The position numbers and the translations under genes were made by a program. This document shows, in pieces, positions 1-12,900 of a stretch of DNA of 64,000 nt (positions are counted from its first letter, which is position 1; each line of letters begins with the position of its first letter). The DNA comes from Marchantia polymorpha subsp. ruderalis (taxonomy: Eukaryota > Streptophyta > Marchantiopsida > Marchantiales > Marchantiaceae). The DNA lies in the NCBI GenBank assembly GCA_037833965.1, contig AP031357.1, forward strand, positions 18,372,001 through 18,436,000, given 5' to 3'. The notes under the pieces are model-generated. The model saw only the letters and a program-made list of their open reading frames with translations. It was not told where the DNA came from and made no database searches.

Positions 1-1253
1 AGCTTACGACTTAGAAATATCCCACACTAAGCAAAAGTATTTCTTCTATGGAGATAGCGAGCAAACCCAAAAGATAGGATAATGACTTTGTATATAATAA
101 AGGAAAAAGTACTATTGATTTTGAAAAAAAATTCTAAAATCTAAATGAAACAAAAACTTGACATCTTGGGATTAAGATTTAAGATGTGAAAATTTATTTA
201 AAAAAAACACGATTTTAAGAAATAATACCAGTGATTGTAGTATAATGCAAATTAATGACTTCTTTTTCCCTATATCATTACATCAAATATTACTTTTTTT
301 CTTTATATGCGCTCTTTTTTGGATATATCTCAATTTTTGGCACTTGAAAAATTCAAAATAGCAAAATATTTTCAAATTTAATAGTAGATTTTTTTTAAAT
401 TTCTCATCGATGTGTAAGCTTACTTTTACATAGCATCAGATATCTCATTTTTACAGTCAAATTCCAAACAAAATAGACATATTTGCTTGCAAGATCAATT
501 ATACAAGAATAACCCTTCAACCTCTACATAGAATTTCATGCGAAAGGCATAAGCCTTTGTACGTTATTTTTGAATTCTTCAATTAAAAAAACTTATTAGA
601 AATGTTATTTTGATGATTTTATAGTAAATATTATTTGTAAAAAGAAATGTAATTTCAAATTTTCACTTGATTGACTCTTGGTTGACACTTGGTTGACTTT
701 AATTTCACTAGTTACTTCAATTTATAATCCAATTTTTTATGAACATAATAATAAACATACAGATATAACAACATGTTCAAGAATGTTACACACAATATAT
801 GACCAATTTTGCATGGATTTCTTACGACTATACAAAATATATGTTCAAAATACATATATACAAAAAGTTTAGCCAAGAATTATATATACATGAAAGGTAT
901 AACGATTTTCAAATATGAGATATATTTAAAGAAAGGCTTACTAGTACTTTACACAAGCATGTGAATATAGTTTAAAACCATGGAAGATTTTTTGGAAAAA
1001 AATTTCCAGAATATTAAAAAAAGTTTTTTTACATGACATGTTTTGGTGGACATCAACGAGTAAGTTTATAAACACATCTTAAATTTCATACTGGCAAGGG
1101 TCAAAAGGTATTCATGTACTCGGCTACTACCACGTCAGACTATGTCGTCGAAAGTCGAAGATACATTGGTCGCCACGCCATTGGTGCATCGGATACAAAC
1201 GGGTGGATCCATCACGAGGAGGCAGGCATGACGAGGACGTGCTAGGACGCGGC
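1..1253. other. AT-rich 5' intergenic flank
   Basis: Up to about position 1100 this is AT-rich sequence with poly-A and poly-T runs and no coding signal I can support. The composition turns abruptly GC-rich near 1130, which marks the start of the promoter and leader of the phosphogluconolactonase gene. The short open frames here have no recognisable protein content. Confidence 0.6.
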
Positions 1254-1259
1254 CACGTG
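1254..1259. promoter_or_regulatory. G-box (CACGTG), distal
   Basis: A palindromic CACGTG hexamer lies about 180 bp upstream of the predicted start codon of the 6-phosphogluconolactonase gene. In plants this element is bound by bZIP and bHLH factors in light and stress responses. A hexamer alone is weak evidence; a second copy at 1409 strengthens the case. Confidence 0.4.
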
Positions 1260-1408
1260 TGGATTGCGATCGGTGACTGTCGGGAGGGCGAAGAGCAGAT
1301 CCAGTGACTGGCGACTGACTCGAGTCGAGAAACGCCAACTCTCATGCAGCAAAATGACTCGGAATCATTCCATTTGCCGTCGAAGGCCTTGGAGTGAAGT
1401 GGCCTGTC

Positions 1409-1414
1409 CACGTG
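1409..1414. promoter_or_regulatory. G-box (CACGTG), proximal
   Basis: This second CACGTG palindrome sits only 26 bp before the start codon at 1440, so it may lie in the transcribed leader unless transcription begins very near the ATG. With the copy at 1254 it gives two G-boxes within 160 bp. Binding is inferred from the motif only. Confidence 0.35.
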
Positions 1415-1439
1415 ACCTGCCGCGGGAGAGTCCGAGACG

Positions 1440-2886
1440 ATGGAACGATGGAGCGTGAGCGCGACGTTGGCACCACGAGCGCCTAATTTCGAGCTCGTGC
1501 GCGCCTCGTCGTCGAAGAGGAGCTTCAATCCGAAGGGCTCGCGGGGCGGCAGCAGCAGCAGCGTTGGCGTCGTCGGGCGGAGGAATTCTGCGTCGAGGGT
1601 CGTGTCGTCGACCGGATTCGGTGGAGTTCGCGCGAGCGCGAGCGGCAGGAGGTTCGGGCCTCGGATTTGGGCCATGGGGACTTCCACGCAAATCAAAGAC
1701 GGCGTGGAGCTGAAGGTCTTCGAGAGCGTGCAGGATTTGGGCGACGATCTGGCCGATTACGTCGCGGCCCTTTCGAAATGCGCCGTCGAGGCCCGCGCGG
1801 CCTTTAGCATCGTTCTGTCCGGCGGCTCTCTCATCAGCACCATGGGGTGAGGCACCCTTGCGCCCGGGCAATGGCTCTTTCTTTCGTCGTCTTCGTCGCC
1901 GCGCGGCGTCGGAAGGATTGCGCTCGCAATGCAATTCGACCCGAAATTCTTTCGGAATTTCTCGTTTCGTGGCGATGGGACGTCATGAATTCTTGATTTC
2001 TCGATTTCTTGATTTGCGTCCGGTGTCCATGACGACATGAGGTCAGATTTGAATCTTTGTTTTGCCAGGAAGCTGACTGAAGAGCCATACCTTGGAAGCA
2101 TCGACTGGGCTCGATGGCATGTGTTTTGGGCCGATGAGCGTGTCGTCCCTCTCGATCATCCCGACAGCAACTACAAGCTCGCTCTCGATGGACTGCTGTC
2201 GAAGGTAAGCGCATCCACTTCCTGCCTCCAACTTTCTCCCTCGAGATTGCTCTCTTCTGAAACGGCGTAAGGAATCCTTGTCACGTCAATTGCGATGATA
2301 ACGAGTTCGTCGAGGTTTATGATGAACAGCCTTAGGTTTTGAGTGGGAGCTGTTATCTGTCGCTGCTCGTTTTCCCACTGACTGAGGCGATTGTCATGAA
2401 CGCCACGGATTTAATCAGGTGCCCATTCCACCTGGTAACGTGTATGCCATCAACGACAAGCTTTCGCCTCAAAAAGCTGCCGAGGACTACGAGCTGGGAT
2501 TGAAGCAGCTGGTGAAGAAGAATGTTCTGCGTTTGGATGAAGCCGGAGAGTATCCCCGTTTTGATCTCATACTCCTTGGGATGGGACCTGATGGACATCT
2601 TGCTTCTCTGTTCCCTCACCATCCTCTGGTTTCGAAAACAGACACGTGGGTTGCTTCCATCGAGGACTCACCAAAACCACCACCCGAGAGGATCACACTC
2701 ACCCTCCCGGCCATCAATGCTGCAGAAAATGTGGCCTTCGTGGCTACGGGGTCAGGGAAAGCGGACAAATTGAAGCTAGTTTTTGGTGGGGATTTGCCTT
2801 TCGGTGAAGTTCCCGCAAAACTCGTGAGCCCTGTGAGCGGAAAGCTCGTGTGGTTTGCCGACAAGCCTGCAGTTGCCAAGCTGTGA
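1440..2886 (+). CDS. PGL: 6-phosphogluconolactonase, plastid and possibly peroxisomal
   Basis: Hydrolyses 6-phosphoglucono-1,5-lactone to 6-phosphogluconate, the second step of the oxidative pentose phosphate pathway. Three exons join in phase: 1440-1846, 2069-2204 and 2419-2886, with GT-AG introns, giving 336 residues. Family motifs are present: SGGSL just before the first junction, WADERVVP (residues 156-163) followed by DSNY, and GMGPDGHLASLFPHH (235-249). Residues 1-80 are rich in Ser, Arg and Gly and nearly free of acidic residues, which fits a plastid transit peptide. A second in-frame Met at residue 79 (base 1674) precedes the conserved domain and could start a form lacking the leader. 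The protein ends in Ala-Lys-Leu, a type 1 peroxisomal signal; some plant homologues are targeted to both plastids and peroxisomes. The family call is very secure; targeting is inferred. Confidence 0.95.
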
Positions 2887-3075
2887 AGTGAGCGCATTTC
2901 ATTTCTGTTACAGGCTGGCTGCTACGAGGACATTTTTGCAACAGACGATCCGTCAACCTTTTCTTTTTCAAGTTTTGAGGTCATATTATCATCGCCAGTG
3001 GGTTGCAAGCCCTATCCCAACATAAGTTGAGAAAAGTTTCCCAACATTTTTCCGGGACTACTCTGTCACAACACG

Positions 3076-3081
3076 AATAAA
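3076..3081 (+). terminator. AATAAA polyadenylation-type signal
   Basis: An AATAAA hexamer lies about 190 bp after the phosphogluconolactonase stop codon, a reasonable distance for a plant 3' UTR. Plant polyadenylation signals are loose, so this is a candidate only. Confidence 0.35.
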
Positions 3082-4479
3082 GAAATGTACATTACCGAAG
3101 TTGCTCATGAATCGTGCCCAGCAAAGTTTTGCAATACATGTATGATACTCAATGTTCTCCGTGCATCTGTCTGGACATAATTTCAACTGCACATTGCCAA
3201 ATCAAGGCACACAGAACTGTCACCTAAAACTGTCAGAGGCTCATGAGGGCAAATGAATCCGTACTGCTATCAAAACGCGATTATTGTCAATGTTAGCATT
3301 AGGAGCTCACGAGATATTATCACCTCTCACCACTGAGTAAGACATTTTCACAGGAGAATGACTTTTTTCTTATCTTGGCTATTGGTCGCTGTTAGTGAAT
3401 ATTCTTGCATCGTGATCCGAAATTCGTCTGAGCTTGCTCGTTGGAGGTAACTCTGCCGAATAGATCAGAGGAACTTCTCAGTACTTGTAAATGTCTGAAG
3501 CTTGTGTTGCAATGTACCGACTGTTATGCTTGACGCAAACTGATCTTGGGACTGCGGAACTTCCAACTTGACAGTGAACAAAACAAACTGCCAGCTCAGA
3601 AGATTATCGGTGGGTGGTTGACAACATAGAGCTGTCAATTTAGAGAGTGTGCAAAATCCATTCTTTGGGTAAGAGTGGCTAAACATCCAAACTAAACCCC
3701 GCGGACACTGAGCTTGCCTGACTGTGAGACATACTAGTCGAACAGAGACGAAAGTCGGCCATAGTGATCCTGGACTCCCGCGTGGAAAGGCTGAACGTAT
3801 CAAAGGTACGCCGGGAATGACAGGCTGATGACTCCCAAGAGCTCTTATCGACCTAGTCGTTGACAGGTGCACTTCCAGCACCACGACAGGTCTTCCCTGT
3901 TTTCTGAACGCAAGTGAACTGAAATGGCATCAAAATTCATCATACTCCGGATTGATTGTCAAGCACTTCAAAAACGTAAGATGAGATAGGATGGACGCTT
4001 GCTACTTGTCGTTTCTTCAGGCAGATTATCGTACGCTTGTAGGAAAATCACGGGAGCTTCACTGAAAGCATGCGATCCGCACAACCAAGCTCCGTGATGA
4101 AGTGATCACCAGCAACACCGCCCCGCTTCAAGGGAAATTATTACGGCAATATCAGAAGCCAAATTTTCGCCTTCGCCTGAAGCGAAGGTCTCGGCTTCTT
4201 GTCAACTCCCTTAAATGTCCAGATTTCTCGCAAGCATACCATAGCCACCAAGAATCCGAATCCAAATCCGAATAGATCAACTTCAACATGAGTGCTAACG
4301 TATCATCGGAAATAAAACGCGGACGATGACAACGTCGCAAGAATGACACAACCTACAGGCGACGAAAATACGAAGCCCTCGATGTACGTATCCATCGATC
4401 GATCATCGCGGTGATTACAGCGATAAATTTTCTCCTTTGCCTATAGCGGTCACCGCCGCTGAAAACGCATCAAAAAATC
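3082..4479. other. Intergenic, no supported gene
   Basis: Sequence between the phosphogluconolactonase 3' end and the ubiquitin gene promoter. A 139-codon minus-strand frame at 3465-3884 is open, but its translation has no recognisable domain and looks non-coding. I see no RNA gene or mobile element here. Confidence 0.5.
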
Positions 4480-4902
4480 CTATTCGAGTAAAGTCGATTT
4501 CGGATAAATTGACGAATTAGACGAGAACCCGAAGTCTGCGTCATTGCCTTCGAATTCGCCGCTCGTAAAAAAGTCTCGAGAAATTGAACCTCGAAAGGCT
4601 CCTTTCGACAGTTCTTCGTTTAGTTCTTGTATGGACTCGGTCTTGGAACCCGGGATGTTCTTGTAGGAAGTGCATTGGGCATCAATGGTGATCCGTTGGA
4701 TCGACCTGAGGATGGGATCGGACGGTGAGAAGAGCGAAGGGTCGGGAGACAGAGATGTAGGGCTGAGTATTAGAACGAGGAATGGCTCTGAGGTCGTCCT
4801 TTCTCGTCGGGCAGCGTTGGACTGCGCACTTTGCAGCGAAGAAGGAAGAGTCTGGAGCTCGTGCCGTGCCATACCAATTTTGCCATTCTGAGAGTCCGTC
4901 AA
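4480..4902 (-). other. Divergent open frame in the ubiquitin gene promoter
   Basis: A 140-codon minus-strand frame abuts the start of the ubiquitin-eS27 gene. Its C-terminal third (around LNEELSKGAFRGSISRDF) has a protein-like composition, but I recognise no family and there is no partner exon. It overlaps the region where the ubiquitin promoter and leader must lie. It may be an upstream divergent transcript, part of an unknown gene, or chance. Treat it as unproven. Confidence 0.15.
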
Positions 4903-4903
4903 T

Positions 4904-5831
<928 letters not shown>

Positions 5832-6907
5832 ACACATCATTAGTTTAACAGAGGAGTAATTTTTTGACCTGAGTAAAGCTCCCTTCAATTGAAGGAATTC
5901 TATCGATTATCTTACTTGTGTGAGATGAATGCTTGGCCCGATGTCAATGTGCACCTCGTATGATCATTCAAGTTATTGTACAGTATCACAAAACTTGGTT
6001 TAAATGATTTCTTTATCTGTCCGGTCATGCTGTTGGAAAGTCTTCGTGGATTTTATTTCAATGTTCTAAATCGCATTCGCTGGGTGAAGGCCACCAGTCG
6101 TGAAAAGGGGTCTGTGAGTGGAGTATGAAACTCAATGTTGCTTATTCTGTCAAGTGCCCTGTAATACATCTCTGTATGTATATATGGTGTGCCGGCCATG
6201 GCAGTGCGAGTATAATGACGAACAATTTGCTCAACCTCAAATGATAAAATTGCGCGTATAGATGCTTGTGAAAAATGTCTATTGGTGGATTTTCGTTGAG
6301 ACGATATATTATCTCCCTTGACAACGGACAAAACTAATATTTGCTTGAAGCGTGTCACCAAATTCCCACTCACCCGGATACTTCCAAATTTGGTTCTTTG
6401 TAAATTCGCATCCTTACACATTACCATGAAACTCCTTCAGCACTGACAGTTTCATCAAATGTCGACGTATATTATTGGTCAAGAAGGAAAACCGCTCACT
6501 TTCTTTCAAAATGCACACTACCTTTTCCACGCACTATCTGCGAGTCGAGAACAAACTTTACAGCATGGCCGGAAACGCTAATCTTTGAGAGAAAGCTGGA
6601 CTTCTTCCACTGATTGCCAGTGAGCTGAGGTGAGAACAAATTTCTCTGCTTCCCTCAAGGTGCTGGTTTTTTTGTGAAGACTGGGACATAAAACGGGTTA
6701 TCGGTAATCCATTTAATATCTGCTAAAGTAATACTAAAATGATTTTCTCATGGCTTCTCCATTTCGACAGGTCAACAATGTACAAAGGACATGCTGAGTT
6801 TAAAAAGCAGAAATGTGGCAAACATTTGCTCCAAAGACTCGTCAATAATAATTTGAGTCACGAATTGTAATTTAAGTACACTGGTTTCTACGATGTTCTA
6901 GCGTCTT
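5832..6907. other. 3' flanks between convergent genes
   Basis: About 1.1 kb separates the stop of the ubiquitin-eS27 gene (+) from the stop of ECM29 (-), so the genes converge and this holds two 3' UTRs. The 124-codon minus frame at 6053-6427 has no recognisable content. No RNA gene was seen. Confidence 0.6.
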
Positions 6908-9900
6908 CTATTCTTGCATCGGGAAGGGAGTGCTGCTTAGTAGCTTCAGCCCTTGCAGTATAAGCGATTTTGCTGCGGCATTTTTCTCCAATGTTTGAGC
7001 TTCTTGCAATTTTCTCTCTACAGACCCCATAAGGGATTTCTCTAATCCTGATCCCAAGTCGGCTACCGTCACTATCTCCACAACGCACTCTAATGCTGCA
7101 GTATGTACCTGCGTCATAGTGTAAACCACTGGATGTTAGCGACTCATTCCAAACCCAGACAGAGTCCGGAAAGCACGATTATTTCGTATTGAGACCGGTG
7201 ACACCAAACTCATTTTGAGGATTCCCTTACCTGCAATACTTTCACTTCACTGACACAGTCCATGACAGGAGGTAGTAGGGTTTCCAGCCACTGCTTACAT
7301 TGCAACAGACGATCAGGTTAGTACGACACATATAAGGTATCCTACTGGAGGACAGGGCTCAGAATGAAAATTACCTTAAGATTTGAGATTCAAGTTTACC
7401 AGATGAGATAAGACTCGTAAGATGTGCATTCTAAAATTTGTCCCAAGTCATCAACTTACAGGTTTGGCGATGAGATAGGTTGCTTCGAAGTCTTTGTCCT
7501 TCGCGTCGAGCACAGCTTTGAGCCTCCCCACAAAGACTTTGATGGTGGATAAACAAGCTAGCTTTACTGCATGATTCAACAGCCCAGAACCAGCGTTTAA
7601 CTCAGTGGATGCGCAATTGCACAGCCCAACCTCCAAGTGCACATAGTTTATGTGATCATCAGAAAAGATCTATCTACTTGGGCACCAAATGGGCAATTCA
7701 GCCTAATCAAGAAGTGACATACCTGGCCATAGATGTCCTTTACCAAGAGTAGCCACTAATGCTGTTGTGATCTCTTTTCCTGCCGCAAGCGTCGGAGTGG
7801 AGGATGCGGCTTCAAGTGCTGCTGCCAAACAGGAGAGCACCTTCTCAAATGGTGCTGCCGATTCCTTTGGCTCCTCTGGCTCTGTATCGAAGAAATGACG
7901 ACACGAAAATTTCCTTCTATATCAATGAGTGACGGCAAAAAAAGTTCTCATTTCGTGTTGTGAGTTGATCTCAGAGTCAGACCTTAGCAGTGACTTAATC
8001 AAATGTGCATACAATTCACTGTGGTAAATACTAAATAAATGAGTGATTACCTCTTGTGGCTTACTTTTCTCTAGGGTTACTTCTGAGGGTTTCGAAATTG
8101 TGTGTCCAGATGCAAAGCTTGCCTGAAAACTGTATATATTGCTAATCTTTCTGAATAATTAGGTCCGAGAGTACAATAACGAGGTCCGAGAGTCTTACAA
8201 ATTATCATTCGATATTGTACTGATCAAACTGAGCTGTTGGATGCCTGAGATCAAAGGATGGTGATAGCAATCTAGCTGAATTCGGGTTTGAACTTCGTTC
8301 ACGGTGCAGGATGCTACATTGAAATTTCTGACCTAAGGAGCCATTCTGAGCAATGGCTCAAAGTGGTTAAATTGAAAGTGAGCAAGCTATGGAAAATGCA
8401 AGAGAAACCGAAGGACCTGCTGCGGTGAGAGAGACATCATTTCTAGATGATGCAACTAGTTGAAATATATATTTTGAATGTCAAATTTCATATGAATTTT
8501 ACTTGTTGTGAATTTTGCAAAAAGACAAGAGGAGACAAACCTACATGAAAATTCTTACCATGCAAGGTCAAATTTTGTGAACTAACCACAATGAGGGAAA
8601 ACAACACCAAATAGAAGATAATAAATGTTGCTTGATTCATCAGATGCACTGTTCTGTAGCATTTAATCCAAATAAAAAAAGACCTGCTTCAGATCTACAC
8701 AATAGGAGAAACGGCGCAACGGACCTGTATCGGCTGAAGTATCAGTTAGTGCTGTCTTCGCAGGAGGTGGTAACGCGCATTCTCCTACTAAGTGGCTCAC
8801 AACTGTGGTGATTAGATCGTGATCCTTGAAAGCCTTGAGTACCTGGACAGCAGATTGAGTAGACAATCAAAATACACACGCATCCACTTAATGATCAAAA
8901 CTTTTGCTGCTCTTCCAGTTCAGCCGTGATAACGTCAAATTGTGCTGTTACCTCTTCCAAGCATGAATATGCTGCAAGTCGGTATGAGCCCTTCTTGCGA
9001 GAACAAGCAGCAAGAATAGCTACTGCCAAAGATTCAGGGCCAAGTGAGCTGGTTGTTGAGCTAGCCGAAGAAATGGCTTTCGGGCAATATTTACAAAGAG
9101 CTCCAATAGCTTCTAATACTGCCTCTTTGCCCTGCTCACACGGCCATATCAGAACTTAGTCTAAAGTCAAAAGGGACAAGATTGTGTACAATTCTAAGAG
9201 TCCATATTTTCTTTGTGCTAGACTTCCATTATGGAAAGGGCTAGGCTCCCATTGTTCCATGCTATATTGAATCTTCTGATAATCTCCTAATCGTAACTGA
9301 AACTGCATTTTACTGCCGATCCAGCTCGGAGTAGCTAATCAGCTCTTTGCTAGCTCTCTCATACGGAGAAAGACATCACGACGTCAGAAGAAACAAAAGA
9401 AACCCACCTCCCAAAGGCGGCCCGGTAACTCGGCGAGCAAATCTGTCAAAAGTTGAGGAACATTCGAACCTATTGATTCACCTGCCTTCTCGGCCATGAA
9501 GGCAGTTGCTTTTGCACTCTGAAAACATAATCCACCAGTTTACTAAGTAACGGGTTGGAAAATCCAGAACTTTGAGGACGATTGGCATACTTAAGAACAC
9601 GATTCCAAACTATTGTTCTCATATTGAAGATATTTACTCTTCATCAATTAGACGACATCCACACTCAAGCTCTATGTCCATACCTTTTTCTTCTGAGACC
9701 ATGATGACGATGGGAGGCCTTCTTTTAAGAAAACCATGATTTCAGACATGTAAAGCAGCAATGCAGCACCCCCGCTTGTGTTTTCTTCCCATATCTCCTG
9801 AAACTTACTGCTAACATCCTTTTCCTCGTCAAATCTGTTACAGAGAATTACCGCATGATCATGGAAGTTAGATTTGTGATCAAGTTCATGGTACGGGTTA

Positions 9901-12900
9901 CGAGAGAAGTGAACAACACGAAATGATTGCCATGTACGTTGGAAGTGTTGAAACCTCTCGTACAGTCGTTATGACATATACTCTGGGAGAGATTAGAAGA
10001 AGTTGAATGGACAAAACCTTGCAGCCTTGGAAAGCACAAACCTGGCTATAAATGCAAGTGGGAGTACGAGAGTGTAGTGGCCCTTAAGAATTTCATTGGC
10101 TTGTAGAGAAACTTGTTCCAAAACAAGCGCGCTGGCCAACTGAGAATCCTTATCGGCTCCTTCAGCAGTATACAGAGCAGCAGCCTCTACAAGCAACCAG
10201 CGGACTTGGGGTTCTCCTGCATACTTTGCCACACCACCACAGGCTACGGCGAAAGCACGCCTCACGGCTGGACTCTTGTCTGATTTAACGGCGGAGAACA
10301 AGACCTTAAGAAGAGATCCACTGTGGGGTTTTATGTCCGAACCCACTCGCTGCGCAAGAAGACTGATAAACTTTGCCACACCCACCCTGCAAAAAAAGGT
10401 GAACATTCCTCGATGAGAATAAGATCAACGTTGATTCAAATCATGTTACCGATGGTTACAATTTCTCACCGTTCAGAGTGTAATATTTACAGATGGTGAG
10501 AAAACGATGTCAAAGTGGCGCACAACTCACCTGGTGTTCAAACCAACACCAGAGCGGACTAGCTGCGTTAGGCGGGGTAGAAGGGCTTCCAAGGTAGGTA
10601 CATCCACATGTCGCAGGCACAAATCAAGTGTGTCCCACATGGGAGAGTCCTTGGCAACGGCAACTCGTACATTTTCAAGCTTCTCAGCACTAATGCCAGC
10701 TCTTTCGGCATGAAGCTGGAAGATGCACAGAAGGACAAAACAATAAATCGTCAGTTTATTTCATTCAAAACACGGCCTTAACGAATCCAGATGATTCATC
10801 AACATGAACTTGAGTGACCACGTACGTCCACGTCTACTGTGAGAATTTATGAATACACGCTACGATTCGTTTCATTGTAATATGCAGTAGCAGTAAATAA
10901 GCCATAAGCACCTCCGCATAATTGAGACGCTGGTCCTCCAAGCTTGAAAGACTCTCCAACATGCAATAAACAAGATCTGGCATTTGCGGTCGGACCGCTT
11001 GCCCAGCACCCTGCAAGGAATCAAGGAGAAAACGAGCTAAATATTCAACATGCTGTACTGAACCAGGGACGAGTACTGTATCTACAAGAGCAAAAGAGAA
11101 TAGATAGAAACGACTTGTGTGACATTCATTTCCAGACAAACAATAACTCCACCAAGCTCATGAATTGAGATACACCTGAGAATACCCTAAGAATTCCCAC
11201 ACGAGATGCATTGATTTAGAGGGTAAACTAGGTGCGTGAAATTCTAAAAGCGTAGAACCGAATCTTGTAAACAAACATCATTACAAAGCAAGTTCTCCAC
11301 GAACTTACGTTTCATGGAGACCGTGATCCTAACAAGAAAATGTCACATCTATCGTCCTACATTCGAAGTCTCTTTTTAAGTCAAATTCAAGACAGAGACT
11401 TGACGCTTTACCTTCACCAGCTTCATTACAGTGGTAATAGATACGCGACGCACATCACCCACAGAGCTCAAGATTCCCTTTGAGAGCAAGAAGGGAAGAA
11501 CTATCGCCATGGTTGCTTTAGCATCAGCCTCCGCGGTAAGGGTTGTATCGCACAACCGCAAGGTTAGTGAACTCACAGCACGACACAAACTTTCTCCTGC
11601 AAGTCGTACAGTCTCCTTTATATCATCAATAGATCGGAAAGCCATAGTCCACATCCTCTCCATATATTTGCCCACCTGCGCCAAATAGAAAGTTGAAGTG
11701 TTAAGGGTTGACATGAGTTTACTCAGGTACCGTGCTCATTTAGCAGCTTGCGTTTGAGCAAGTTAATTGGAAGATATTTACAGATGCATATAGTTGCATC
11801 TGATAGGTCCTTCTTTTGAAGATTGACATCACTTAGAAACTTGAACCAAAGAATTTCCTTTGAATCCTCAAGGATGGCAGGCTTACGCCAATCGATCATA
11901 TGAATATACCAAGAATGGCCCTTTCGTCATCAATATCAAATTTTTTAGTGAGTCAACTAAGATGATGGTACGGGTAGGCTGGTATACTCCACTTAAAGTC
12001 TGACTATGACTGAAGTGGACTAAAGAAATGGGAAATAGTTTCGGGAAATTATGTCTCTCGTAAATACCTAGTGTGAAATGTGGACCATGGAGGCGTATGT
12101 GCAGAAGTGTGAATTTTATAATCTCCAGGTTGAAATCTGGAGATTATAAAATCTCCAGGCTCCAGGTCGGTGGCTTTGACCTATGCTACTCATGTTGGAT
12201 GATTCTTCTTCAAGTGGAGCAATGGTTTAAGGAGGAGACAGGTTTCCTTTTCAGTAAAACGGAGTTTTCAGATCACTTTTCTTGTCCTCAAGATGAGATA
12301 TATGGAAGGTCAGTATGGGTGTCTATCCTAATTATGTCAGCGCATCAACTCTGAACGACCAAAACATATTGCTTCAAAGATAGACCTTGTTTCAGGTTAC
12401 CAGAGCCAACATACATTCTAACAGCACAGAGGTCCTACTTTCTATGCTATATACTTTCATACTATGTAAAACTTACTTGGTTTCTCTGATACTAAGTGCC
12501 TTTCTTCAAGGTCAAGTATGCCGAATAGCAACCATGATGATGGGCAATGCCTGGAGAAAGAACTCACCTCACTGTACTTTCGACCCTGTACGACATCTGC
12601 TAGTGCAAGACAGGACGATTCCCTAGAGCGCCAAAGCCTCGACCCAGCTTGAGTTAGAAGATCCTCCATAATATCGTCAAAAAACTCATCAGTCGTTTTC
12701 TTGGGCTCTGCAACCAGAGCTCTCCAGATGTGTCCCATCGCGTCCTGGCAGGTTACAAAGATTGGTCAAGTATTTAAATATAACGACTTACATTTACTAC
12801 TCAGTATCTTTATAACCAGATTAGTTCATTCTGTCAATGTATTCGTGAGAATGGCAAGTCTTGATAATCAGCGAATCTTCTACATAAGAAGACTAGACAG

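Noticed and set aside
1127..2214. Several long minus-strand frames (up to 189 codons) over the phosphogluconolactonase gene
   Set aside because: They are antisense to verified coding exons in GC-rich DNA and have Arg/Pro-rich, non-protein-like composition.
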